Part shown: piece by piece, positions 52,989 to 61,624 of the stretch | How the letters are laid out: every line of letters starts with the position of its first letter | Position numbering within the stretch: position 1 is the first letter of the stretch | NCBI RefSeq assembly: GCF_002706795.1 | Contig: NZ_CP017705.1 | Coordinates: forward strand, 948,001-1,012,000 | Length of the DNA stretch: 64,000 nt | DNA from: Brevibacillus laterosporus DSM 25 | GTDB lineage: Bacteria > Bacillota > Bacilli > Brevibacillales > Brevibacillaceae | Reading direction: 5' to 3' | Notes under the pieces: generated by a model | The model's database searches: none | What the model was told of the DNA's origin: nothing | What the model saw: the letters and a program-made list of their open reading frames with translations, nothing else | Translations under genes and position numbers: made by a program

Positions 52989-53477
52989 TTAGGCAGCCGT
53001 ATTTCGTCCCGTTATCATGCCCAATACATAGCGAATATATGCAGCTACAATATCATGTTGCGGTTGATATTCGAAATGAACCGCTAAATCCATCTGCTTC
53101 GTTTGCTCCGTCGAAGCAACATTCCAGTGAACTTCTGCTTCGTACGAAAAATATTCGTTGATTCTTTGTTTAATAGTTTCTGCATCCCTGGGCGAGTTGT
53201 AAGTAAATGAAAACCTCATGATTACTGGTATATCTTGGTTATTGTCACGATTCATCCCGTATCTACCTGGTTTGCTTTTCAGCGTAATGACACCTGCCAA
53301 ATCCCAAAGAGTAAAGTCAGCACAAAAGGTGTTTGCAAACGCCTCTCCCTGCATAGAAAGTCGTACTCCTCCTTCCGTGCGAAGAGACAATGATTGAGCA
53401 ACCTGCTCTACCTCTTTTTGTAGACCTTGAAAGGATTGAGAAATAAGTGCGATACTGCCTTGTTGGGAAGAATTCAC
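52989..53477 (-). CDS. Hypothetical protein
   Basis: 162 residues, GTG start after GGGGGTG. Mixed alpha/beta (FTLWDLAGVITLKSKPGRYG, VIMRFSFTYNSPRDAETIKQRINEYF). No signal peptide or membrane helix. Not recognised. It lies between two other unassigned genes on the same strand. Confidence 0.6.
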   Translation of the reverse strand: MNSSQQGSIALISQSFQGLQKEVEQVAQSLSLRTEGGVRLSMQGEAFANTFCADFTLWDLAGVITLKSKPGRYGMNRDNNQDIPVIMRFSFTYNSPRDAETIKQRINEYFSYEAEVHWNVASTEQTKQMDLAVHFEYQPQHDIVAAYIRYVLGMITGRNTAA

Positions 53478-53568
53478 TACCTACACCCCCATCACTTTTT
53501 ATCTATACTCCTTTTCGCATTTTGGCATGTCTAATCCTTTGTTGAAACATGTCTAGTTTTCTGTATGT

Positions 53569-54597
53569 TTAGACAAATGGATTTACGCTTTTCTTGTCCA
53601 TATGAGAAAAAAGTCGAGCAAGCTTGCCTTGCATCTCATCATTTAATTCCAAGTGGTAAAAACATCCCGCTTTTCGTTGAAAAATCGGAAACGCTCCTTC
53701 CTTTATTGGAGATATTCCTCGAATGTTTTGAAAAGCCGTAAACCGACGAAATAATTCCAAAAACGGATCATCCTGCTGAGTCGGATACATGTCACGTAGT
53801 GAAGGGCTTGTATAGATCGAGAACCTTTGCTCATCCCCAAAGACCCAGACAAGAAGATCCGCTTCTCGAATACGACTGATTGGATGTCTATTTAGCATGT
53901 GTAATGCTTGATACAAGCTCTCCATTAAGACATGCTCCGCTTTATCCTGATACTTCTGCACATGGATTTGATAAAGAAAATCATATGCTTCTCCAGGTTG
54001 TAACAAGACATCATCTGGTAATTCCAGCGCAGATTTAGAGACTATCTCATTCTTGCCTTCTTGTTGATCTGAGCCTGCTAACACAATCGGCATGTGAGTA
54101 CGCTCTTCCAACTCCTGTAGCATTTGAGTAACACCCGATCTTTCATTAGAGGAAAAGGTAAGTATTTCCGTGAAGATGTGAACTAGCATGCCTTGTTCCC
54201 TTGCTAAAAAAAACAGCTCCAGATTGGGCTGCTCTAACAATGCATGAAGCCAAGTGCGTTCAGCAGGTACATGTGGAATAAACGAAAGAGGGAAACCCAG
54301 TGGGGCACTTTTCTCATATTTTGTCCATACGATCAGAAGCAATTGCTCCTCATACGTACGAAACTCGACCGTACTAAGTCCCTCCACGGCTTGACTAAAA
54401 GCATCAATATCTTCAAATACCAGGTAAATCTCAGCTACACCTTGATCATTTAATCGTCCGAAACAGGGATAGCCTTCATCGTTCACGATTTGGTACAAGA
54501 AAGCGTAAGCATCTGTAGAGAGAACCTCCCCTGATGTATGAGCATCAGGAGACGGTCCAGGGAAAGAAAGTAAGGGTTGCATTTGCATTTCTGCCAT
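53569..54597 (-). CDS. Hypothetical protein with duplicated fold
   Basis: 342 residues, ATG after AAGGGGAGAG. Two halves echo each other: EVLSTDAYAFLYQIVNDEGY near residue 23 and VLLQPGEAYDFLYQIHVQKY near residue 198, and each half then runs into a strand such as LLLIVWTKYE or DLLVWVFGDEQ. This suggests an internal duplication. No family recognised. It lies 19 bases downstream of surE and is probably co-transcribed with it. Confidence 0.6.
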   Translation of the reverse strand: MAEMQMQPLLSFPGPSPDAHTSGEVLSTDAYAFLYQIVNDEGYPCFGRLNDQGVAEIYLVFEDIDAFSQAVEGLSTVEFRTYEEQLLLIVWTKYEKSAPLGFPLSFIPHVPAERTWLHALLEQPNLELFFLAREQGMLVHIFTEILTFSSNERSGVTQMLQELEERTHMPIVLAGSDQQEGKNEIVSKSALELPDDVLLQPGEAYDFLYQIHVQKYQDKAEHVLMESLYQALHMLNRHPISRIREADLLVWVFGDEQRFSIYTSPSLRDMYPTQQDDPFLELFRRFTAFQNIRGISPIKEGAFPIFQRKAGCFYHLELNDEMQGKLARLFSHMDKKSVNPFV

Positions 54598-54616
54598 TTG
54601 TTACTCTCCCCTTAGG

Positions 54617-55399
54617 TTATTTTTTTAAGAGTGGCCACTCTTTCATTTTCTCCAGTAACTTTCGATCAGTGGAATCGATATGAATAGGTGTAACAGTCGT
54701 ATATCCCTTTTTTAACAACTGAAAATCCTCCTCCGTACCTTGGTTTTCCAATTGATCAGGATACTCCCTTCCCAGAAAATAACCCGAGTCTGATGGACTG
54801 TACACGTCGTGATAAAAATCAAACGCTAGAACAGCTGGGATTATTCCTTTAACTTGGCTTTGGGGCAAATCAGGAACATTTACATTCCAGAACACTTTCT
54901 GTGGCATTTGTTTTTGTTTGGTTTGTTCCATAAATTGTTTTAGCAGGGGTTTAATAATATTTCCTACTTCACCAAAACTTGCTGGATTATGATAATTATC
55001 ATAGGACAAAGCAACAGCTGGTATGCCTAGAATTACAGCTTCTCGAGCTGCACTACATGTCCCTGAATAGTAAACATCTTTTCCTAAATTAGCACCTACG
55101 TTAATTCCGGATAACACAAGGTCTGGACGCTCTTGATCTTTAAATAGCAGGTAATATGCCGCCTTTACACAATCAGCAGGATTTCCATTTACGCTCCAGG
55201 CCTTTACTGGTAAACCATAAAAATCATGCGGTGCAGGCGCTAATGCTTCACGAAATGTAACACCGTGACCCACTCCGCTTCTCTCTTCGCTCGGAGCAAC
55301 CACATAAATTTCAAGGTCCTGTAAAGGAAGAAGGGCTTCCGCAAGGGTTCGTATACCTAACGCTTCGATGCCATCGTCGTTTGTAAGTAGAATACGCAT
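54617..55399 (-). CDS. surE: 5'/3'-nucleotidase SurE
   Basis: 260 residues. Metal-binding LLTNDDGIEALGI at the N-terminus, APSEERSGVGHGVTF, VNGNPADCVKAAYY, SGINVGANLGKDVYYSGTCSAAREA and WNVNVPDLP are all present. Dephosphorylates nucleoside monophosphates and related compounds. AAGGAG precedes the ATG. Confidence 0.96.
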   Translation of the reverse strand: MRILLTNDDGIEALGIRTLAEALLPLQDLEIYVVAPSEERSGVGHGVTFREALAPAPHDFYGLPVKAWSVNGNPADCVKAAYYLLFKDQERPDLVLSGINVGANLGKDVYYSGTCSAAREAVILGIPAVALSYDNYHNPASFGEVGNIIKPLLKQFMEQTKQKQMPQKVFWNVNVPDLPQSQVKGIIPAVLAFDFYHDVYSPSDSGYFLGREYPDQLENQGTEEDFQLLKKGYTTVTPIHIDSTDRKLLEKMKEWPLLKK

Positions 55400-55592
55400 G
55401 ATACCAATCTCCTTTATCCATCTGATCTTGTAATTGTATCAAATCGATTGGAAAGTTTCACCTCTCCTTCCTGCTCCATTCATATAAAAAGCCAAAAAAA
55501 CCGAGAAAGCAAGCCCCCTCGTATGATGCCTTACTATCATAGGAGTTATGCTGTGTCCCCCGGTTATCTATTTGAATTGATCATTCAGTTAG

Positions 55593-56378
55593 TTACTCTC
55601 GAACACTTGCAACTATGGCAAGAGCCGGACCATTAGGATAGCTCGGATCATCAAAGCTAATTGCGTCTATTTGGAAACCAACATGCTGCAGACCTGCAAG
55701 TAAATCCTGTCTACTCAACCAATTGCTAAAGGGGAGTGTTCCACCAATAAACAGGTTACTATCCAGTGCTTGCAAATAATTATGTTGATATAACGTGTGG
55801 GCAAAGCCATACTCTAAAGCTGATTGGCTCCCGCTAAATCGCAGACGATAATCAACCGAGTGCTGTAGGATATTTTCATCAAAATAATGCGTCCATAAGT
55901 ACATTTGCTTGCATCGTTCCTTTAGCAATCCCAGTACCATAATCGGATTGACCATATGATATAAGACACCAGAGGCGAAACAAACGTCAAAAGTTTGATC
56001 TGTCTGTTTTAAAAATTCTACAAAATCCCCACATAGATAGCGTGCACGTTGCAGATTAGTTACTTCTTTTGTTACCAAACAACGCAAAAAGCACTTGGTA
56101 TTTGCTTCGATTCCCAGAATACTAGCGGCATCCGCCTTTTTTTCCAGCAGATAGCTATGTGCCCCCTCCATCGGGCCTAATTCCAGTACCGATTTACCTG
56201 CTACTCCTCCCAACTTATCAATCGCCCAGATGGCACGATCATCTTCAAATAAGGGGGCAAAGCCCCCATCAACTTGATATTCTGCTGGAAAGATGCTAAT
56301 CCATTCATCTTTAAAAATAGAAGTTGCTGTTTGATAAGAAGGAGCTGTTTTCACATAATAATCAAGCGCATAATGCAT
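55593..56378 (-). CDS. Class I SAM-dependent methyltransferase
   Basis: 261 residues. Motif I SVLELGPMEGAHSYLLE, then ILGIEANTKCFLRC and FDVCFASGVLYHMVNPI (motif post-I and IV) identify the Rossmann methyltransferase fold; the last 80 residues are a cap (GGTLPFSNWLSRQDLLAGL). It is 26 bases downstream of the S8 protease gene and probably in one transcript. Substrate unknown. Confidence 0.85.
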   Translation of the reverse strand: MHYALDYYVKTAPSYQTATSIFKDEWISIFPAEYQVDGGFAPLFEDDRAIWAIDKLGGVAGKSVLELGPMEGAHSYLLEKKADAASILGIEANTKCFLRCLVTKEVTNLQRARYLCGDFVEFLKQTDQTFDVCFASGVLYHMVNPIMVLGLLKERCKQMYLWTHYFDENILQHSVDYRLRFSGSQSALEYGFAHTLYQHNYLQALDSNLFIGGTLPFSNWLSRQDLLAGLQHVGFQIDAISFDDPSYPNGPALAIVASVRE

Positions 56379-56404
56379 TCACTTTGTCATCCCTTCGTTG
56401 CATG

Positions 56405-57583
56405 TCAGCGTCTTTTAAATAAAGAAAGAAGGTTGAATCTGTTTCGACGGTTATGTGCAGGGTTATTCTCCTCGATATTTTTTCGATCCTTTTCATGTTT
56501 CTTTTCAGATTTCTTTTCAGATTTCTTTTCAGATTTCTTTTCATGTTTCTTTACAAGATTCTTTTCATGATTTTTTTCAATCGCTTCTTCCTGTATATTT
56601 GTTCGTTTATTTCTACGATTATTCGCCTGTTTATTAAAACGATTCGTGGCTCTACTACGCTGTTGTGCTAGACGTAATGCATATAATCCCGAAATATGAG
56701 CAGCTGCCATAGAAGTACCATCCAACGTACGATACCCTTTATTGAGCCAGGTCGATTTAATGCCAACACCAGGGGCAACTGTGTTCAATCCTCTGCCTCT
56801 TGCGCTAAATTCAGCCAATTTTGCCTGTTGATTGATCGCCCCTACCGCAATTACCTCACGATAGGCAGCGGGATACTCTAATCCACCACCATTATTACCT
56901 GCGGATGCTACGAGCTTGATTCCATTCTTGGAGGCTACACGTAAAGCTTGATGGAAAGCAGGATGATCTTCACTCGTTCCAAAGCTCATGTTAATAATAT
57001 CTACCTTCTGCTCGATAGCCCAATTCAGTCCAGCTATGATGTCACTGATGTTAGCTGTTCCATCCGCTCCAAACGCTTGCACATCATACAGATCAACCTG
57101 TGGGGCAATGCCAACAATACCACGATTATTAGCTACAGCCGCTATGGTCCCTGCCACATGCGTACCGTGACCTCCCAGATTGTTCCGTCCTGCTCCACTT
57201 ATCACTGATACTTTTCCCTTTACCTGTCCCTTCAAATCTGGGTGAGAATGTGAGATACCAGTATCAATGACGGCAACTTTGATTCCCTTGCCCTGTGTTA
57301 CATGCCACAGGGCAGGAGCCCCCATATGCTCTACACCCCATGGAATTTCATCCTGGCTATCCTGGCTATCCTGGCTGTGTAAACGCACCTGTACTTCATT
57401 TGATACCGTATATCCTTCTTGGCCAATTAATTTAGTTAACTTTTCAAATTCATCCTGCGCTACTAAGAAACAACCAACCGATGCACAATGCCTAACTGAG
57501 GGCATAATGGATTGATTTTCCGCCAATTTTTTTGCACAAATACTATAACCAAGCGTTTTGGGAAATGAAATGATCTTATACAC
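56405..57583 (-). CDS. Subtilisin-like S8 serine protease with repeat-rich tail
   Basis: 392 residues. Catalytic Asp107 (VAVIDTG), His139 (GGHGTHVAG), oxyanion Asn230 (SAGNNGG) and Ser291 (GTSMAAAHISG). The N-terminal 80 residues look like a short inhibitor/propeptide but there is no signal peptide, so it may be intracellular or exported by another route. Residues 70-78 repeat SQD three times (9-base tandem in DNA). The last 80 residues are basic, with a KKSE tandem repeat (12-base units near 56485-56560). GTG start after GGAGGGG. Confidence 0.92.
   Translation of the reverse strand: MYKIISFPKTLGYSICAKKLAENQSIMPSVRHCASVGCFLVAQDEFEKLTKLIGQEGYTVSNEVQVRLHSQDSQDSQDEIPWGVEHMGAPALWHVTQGKGIKVAVIDTGISHSHPDLKGQVKGKVSVISGAGRNNLGGHGTHVAGTIAAVANNRGIVGIAPQVDLYDVQAFGADGTANISDIIAGLNWAIEQKVDIINMSFGTSEDHPAFHQALRVASKNGIKLVASAGNNGGGLEYPAAYREVIAVGAINQQAKLAEFSARGRGLNTVAPGVGIKSTWLNKGYRTLDGTSMAAAHISGLYALRLAQQRSRATNRFNKQANNRRNKRTNIQEEAIEKNHEKNLVKKHEKKSEKKSEKKSEKKHEKDRKNIEENNPAHNRRNRFNLLSLFKRR
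56485..56560. repeat. 12-bp tandem repeat in protease tail
   Basis: Several near-identical copies of a unit like TTCTTTTCAGAT, coding for KKSE on the minus strand. Unit length is a multiple of three, so slippage would change tail length without frameshift. Confidence 0.75.
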
Positions 57584-57644
57584 AAAAGCCCCTCCACGAA
57601 TATCATGTCTATTTGATATCCTATGCAGGGACTTACTAGGTGGC

Positions 57645-58985
57645 TTATGTTTCCGCGTTTTCTTTTATCAGCTTCTTAACAAAAACACGCGTAATACGCA
57701 AATGGTTCACTTCTCCAACTTCGAATTCATACTCCCCCTCTGATACTTTCATGCCTAAAGTTGGAGGATGGGTAATTTTGGTGTAAATCCAGCCAGCAAT
57801 TGTATCTACTTCTGTGGTGTCTAGCTGTATATTAAGATAATCATTCACTTCTTCAAGCAACATACGACCATCAAAAGAAACGATACTTTCCTCCTTTTGT
57901 TTAAATTGCTCGATCTCAGGACGCTCATCATCAAATTCATCCTGAATGTCTCCTACAATCTCTTCCACAATGTCTTCGAGTGTAAGTAATCCAGCTGTAC
58001 CACCATATTCATCAATTAATATAGCTACTTGACTCCGTTGTTTTTGCAACATGGTTAATAATTGACTGATAGAAATGGTCTCTGGTACAGATAAAGCAGG
58101 GCGTAATAAATCGGTTAAATGACGTTCCTTCTCTATTTCCTTTAAAGCATAGGTTAAAATATCTTTGATATGCAAAATTCCAACCACATGATCTTTATCC
58201 CCATTTACCACGGGATAACGGGTAAATCTACCTGTACTCACGATATCCAAATTATCCTCAAAGCTGTCCCTAATATCGAGCACAACCATATCTGTTCGAG
58301 GTACCATGATTTCGCGAGCTGTCGTTTCCGAGAATTCAAAGATATTATCTACTAGCATCAATTCGGTGTTATCAATTAATCCACTTTTGTGACTTTCATT
58401 GACCAAGATACGAATTTCTTCCTCTGTATGTGCCGCTTCATGCTCCGATACAGGTTCAATACCAAACAAGCGTAAGATTTTGGAGGCTGCTCCATTTAAC
58501 AGCTTAATAAAGGGATACATCACCTTATAAAACACTTGCATTGGACGTGCTACAAATAGAGAGACCTGTTCAGGCCGCTGTATAGCTAATGACTTAGGTG
58601 CCAACTCCCCTAACACAATATGTAAGAATGTAATAATCAAAAATCCAATCACAACGGATATCGAACTCATCCATGGCTCTGTTATCCCTGCATATGTAAA
58701 AACGGGATGCAATAAGTGCGCTATCGCTGGCTCTCCAATCCAGCCTAATCCTAAAGAAGCAAGTGTAATTCCTAATTGGGTTGCGGATAAATAAGCATCT
58801 AGTTGATGTAATAATGTATCAACTAATCTAGCCTTTACATTACCTTCTGCTACAAGCTGAGTAATTCGAGATTCACGTATTTTTACCAGGGCGAATTCAG
58901 TTGCTACAAAGAACCCATTTAGGAAAACAAGAAACAGAACAAACAATAAATTAATGCTTGTCCCAAGAATGCTACCCGATTCCAC
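57645..58985 (-). CDS. CNNM/HlyC-CorC family membrane protein (paralogue)
   Basis: 446 residues, the same layout as the protein at 33619-34995: DUF21 membrane domain ([33 protein letters not shown]), CBS pair ([38 protein letters not shown]) and CorC/HlyC C-terminal domain. Linked to divalent metal efflux. GTG start after GGAGGGAAG. Divergent from the helicase gene at 59132. Confidence 0.9.
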   Translation of the reverse strand: MESGSILGTSINLLFVLFLVFLNGFFVATEFALVKIRESRITQLVAEGNVKARLVDTLLHQLDAYLSATQLGITLASLGLGWIGEPAIAHLLHPVFTYAGITEPWMSSISVVIGFLIITFLHIVLGELAPKSLAIQRPEQVSLFVARPMQVFYKVMYPFIKLLNGAASKILRLFGIEPVSEHEAAHTEEEIRILVNESHKSGLIDNTELMLVDNIFEFSETTAREIMVPRTDMVVLDIRDSFEDNLDIVSTGRFTRYPVVNGDKDHVVGILHIKDILTYALKEIEKERHLTDLLRPALSVPETISISQLLTMLQKQRSQVAILIDEYGGTAGLLTLEDIVEEIVGDIQDEFDDERPEIEQFKQKEESIVSFDGRMLLEEVNDYLNIQLDTTEVDTIAGWIYTKITHPPTLGMKVSEGEYEFEVGEVNHLRITRVFVKKLIKENAET

Positions 58986-59131
58986 ATTCTTCCCTCCTAT
59001 CTCTATAAAGGTACTTTTATTGTAACCTGAGCCCTTGATTTTGAATCAAAATAAGAGCCCTCCCCTGCTTTTCCCTTTCGTCCCCAAATATGGTACCATT
59101 GGCGTATTGATACCGCTATGAGGTGACGAAC

Positions 59132-60823
59132 GTGTCTTTTCAACCCCATTTACCACTAATTGTACAAAGTGATCGGAGTATTTTACTAGAAGTTGAGAAT
59201 CCCTTATTTGATGAAGCAAGACAAGCAATTAGTGGCTTTGCTGAGCTCATTAAAAGCCCAGAATATATACATACCTACCGTTTAACTCCACTTTCTTTGT
59301 GGAATGCAGCGGCAAGTCAGCTACAAGCAGAACAAATCCTAGATGCCCTGAGCCGTTACAGTAAATACGGACTTCCCCCTTCTGTCGCAGATGAGGTAAA
59401 AAGAGCGTTTGCGAGATATGGATTGATTCAGATGCATACATACGAGGATCAAATCGGATTAACCAGTATTGACCCTCTTATTTTGACTGAAGTCATGGGC
59501 TACCAATCTCTACAACCTTATATAGAAGAAAAACGTTCGGATAGTCTGTATATACTGAAGCCTTACTCACGTGGACTGGTAAAACAGGCTCTCATTAAGC
59601 TTGGCTATCCTGTGCAGGATTTAGCTGGCTATCAGGAGGGTGAACCGTGCCCAATGAAGCTTGTGCCTCACGATAGAGCAGGAACTCCTTTTGCATTACG
59701 AGATTATCAACTAGCCGCCGTGGATGCCTTTTATGCCAACGGTACTGCTTATGGTGGCAGTGGTGTTTTGTGCTTGCCCTGTGGAGCCGGAAAAACCATC
59801 ATTGGGATTGGTACCATGGCACGCTTTGAGACAGCGACCCTCATCTTAACAACAAGTACGACATCTGTCCGACAATGGATCAACGAAATCACAACAAAAA
59901 CCACCCTGACCGCTGACATGGTAGGCGAATATACTGGTGAACAAAAAGAGGTGCGGCCTGTTACAGTTACAACCTATCAGATGGTGACATCGAGACAGCG
60001 AGGTGGAGAAGAGTTTCCCCATATGAATTTATTTACGGACCATAATTGGGGGTTAATCATTTATGACGAAGTACACATGCTCCCTGCTCCCATTTTCAAG
60101 ATGACATCGAGCATTCAAGCCAAACGCCGATTAGGTTTAACCGCTACGCTAGTACGTGAAGATGGAAAAGAAGACGAGGTCTTCTCACTGATTGGTCCCA
60201 AAAAATACGAAATGCCATGGAAAGCTTTAGAAGCTCAGGGCTGGATCGCAACAGCCCTCTGTAAAGAAGTAAGACTACCACTCCCTTCAATCTATCGTGA
60301 GGCCTATGCCTTTTCAGGCACACGTGAAAAATATCGATTAGCAGCGGAGAATCCCATTAAGGTGGACTGGATAAAAAAACTGCTGAAGCAGCATAAAGAC
60401 GATCAAATCCTAATTATTGGTCAGTACATCAAACAATTAGAATTGGTGGCTAATACACTCAGATTACCGCTTATCACAGGTAAAACACCTGAAGAAGACC
60501 GTGGTCGCTATTATGACATGTTTAAGCGTGGGGAAATCAAACAGTTAGTGATATCTAAAGTGGCCAATTTTGCTGTAGATTTGCCCGATGCCAATGTCGC
60601 AATTCAAATCTCAGGCACTTTTGGTTCAAGACAAGAAGAAGCTCAACGATTGGGTCGTATTTTGCGTCCCAAGGCAACCAACCAAGCCTATTTTTATACA
60701 CTGGTGTCACGGGATACCCGTGAGCAGGAGTTTTCTAGCAAACGTCAGATGTTTCTATTAGAACAAGGATATCACTATCAAATTATTGAACCTGATGTAG
60801 ATACATCAGATCTGGAAACGTAG
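59132..60823 (+). CDS. XPB/ERCC3-like superfamily 2 helicase
   Basis: 563 residues. Walker A CGAGKT near 218-223, DEVH box near 312 (IIYDEVHMLPA), motif III LTATLVREDG, and the second RecA domain with SKVANFAVDLPDANVAIQ and QRLGRILRP. About 180 N-terminal residues resemble the XPB damage-recognition-like region. A bacterial homologue of the nucleotide-excision-repair helicase. The GTG at 59132 is preferred over 59123 because AGGTGA overlaps the earlier codon. Confidence 0.9.
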   Translation: MSFQPHLPLIVQSDRSILLEVENPLFDEARQAISGFAELIKSPEYIHTYRLTPLSLWNAAASQLQAEQILDALSRYSKYGLPPSVADEVKRAFARYGLIQMHTYEDQIGLTSIDPLILTEVMGYQSLQPYIEEKRSDSLYILKPYSRGLVKQALIKLGYPVQDLAGYQEGEPCPMKLVPHDRAGTPFALRDYQLAAVDAFYANGTAYGGSGVLCLPCGAGKTIIGIGTMARFETATLILTTSTTSVRQWINEITTKTTLTADMVGEYTGEQKEVRPVTVTTYQMVTSRQRGGEEFPHMNLFTDHNWGLIIYDEVHMLPAPIFKMTSSIQAKRRLGLTATLVREDGKEDEVFSLIGPKKYEMPWKALEAQGWIATALCKEVRLPLPSIYREAYAFSGTREKYRLAAENPIKVDWIKKLLKQHKDDQILIIGQYIKQLELVANTLRLPLITGKTPEEDRGRYYDMFKRGEIKQLVISKVANFAVDLPDANVAIQISGTFGSRQEEAQRLGRILRPKATNQAYFYTLVSRDTREQEFSSKRQMFLLEQGYHYQIIEPDVDTSDLET

Positions 60824-60980
60824 TAAAGTAAAGCGTAAGATATGTCCCAATCCTTTCCTAGTTTTTGTAACGTTTTTTTCCCTAAAAAAATGATAGAATG
60901 GGAAAGAAACTTTGCATGCACCGGCTTTTTTACTACGACTATCCATGCTGTTTCGTCATGTAAGAGAATTGGAAATATTT

Positions 60981-61043
60981 ATGGATAAAAATCAAAAAGA
61001 TCAACTGAAACGTTTGAAAACAACGTATCGTCAGATGAAGTGA
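60981..61043 (+). CDS. Possible 20-residue leader peptide
   Basis: MDKNQKDQLKRLKTTYRQMK, a basic helical peptide ending 18 bases before the sigma factor start. Its own ribosome binding site is weak. It may be a leader or chance. Confidence 0.3.
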   Translation: MDKNQKDQLKRLKTTYRQMK

Positions 61044-61060
61044 AGGGAGGCAATACTTCG

Positions 61061-61624
61061 ATGCAAACCGACAGTGAAATTGTACAACAGGTTTTGCAAG
61101 GGGACGTCGAAGCTTTTCGTGACATTATTCAAAAATACCAGCATATGATCTATATCTTCATATATAAGATGGTAAATAACAAGGCTGACGCTGAAGACCT
61201 GACCCAAGAGGTATTTATCAAAGCCTACGAAAAGCTGAACACCTATCGAGGTGAAAGTCAACTATCTACGTGGCTCCATACTTTAGCAAGGAATCGTACC
61301 ATTGACTTTCTCCGGCGCCGGAAGTTCCATGATACGGATGAACATTTGGCTTTCGTCCCTTCAGGAGTGCAGAATGAATTACCACAAGAATCGCTTTTGC
61401 GAAAAGAACAACAGAAGACCATCGCCGAAGCTTTCGAACTGCTATCTGACTCCTATAAAGAAGTTATTGTGCTTCGTTGTACGCACGAATATCCCTTTGA
61501 TAAAATAGCTTCCCTACTTGGGGTAGCAGAGTCTACAGCACGAGTTCGATATTTACGAGCAAGGCAAGAATTTGCCAAAGTGTTAACGAAAATGGAAGGA
61601 GGACTCGTACATGAATTGCCATGA
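61061..61624 (+). CDS. ECF-family RNA polymerase sigma factor (SigW-like)
   Basis: 187 residues. Region 2: DAEDLTQEVFIKAYEKLNTYRGESQLSTWLHTLARNRTIDFLRRR; region 4: LSDSYKEVIVLRCTHEYPFDKIASLLGVAESTARVRYLRARQ. The ATG at 61061 is preferred because AAGGGAGGC is upstream. The 3' end overlaps the next gene by 14 bases. Envelope-stress type. Confidence 0.93.
   Translation: MQTDSEIVQQVLQGDVEAFRDIIQKYQHMIYIFIYKMVNNKADAEDLTQEVFIKAYEKLNTYRGESQLSTWLHTLARNRTIDFLRRRKFHDTDEHLAFVPSGVQNELPQESLLRKEQQKTIAEAFELLSDSYKEVIVLRCTHEYPFDKIASLLGVAESTARVRYLRARQEFAKVLTKMEGGLVHELP

Noticed and set aside
56485-56560. CRISPR-like array
   Set aside because: Repeats are 12 bases, head to tail without spacers and inside a coding sequence.
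56274-56671. Phe/Ser-rich frames opposite the protease tail
   Set aside because: They arise from the Lys/Glu-rich tandem repeats read on the other strand.
61006-61027. ECF-type promoter TGAAAC...CGTA before the sigma gene
   Set aside because: The two boxes are only 12 bases apart instead of about 16, and they lie within a small open frame.
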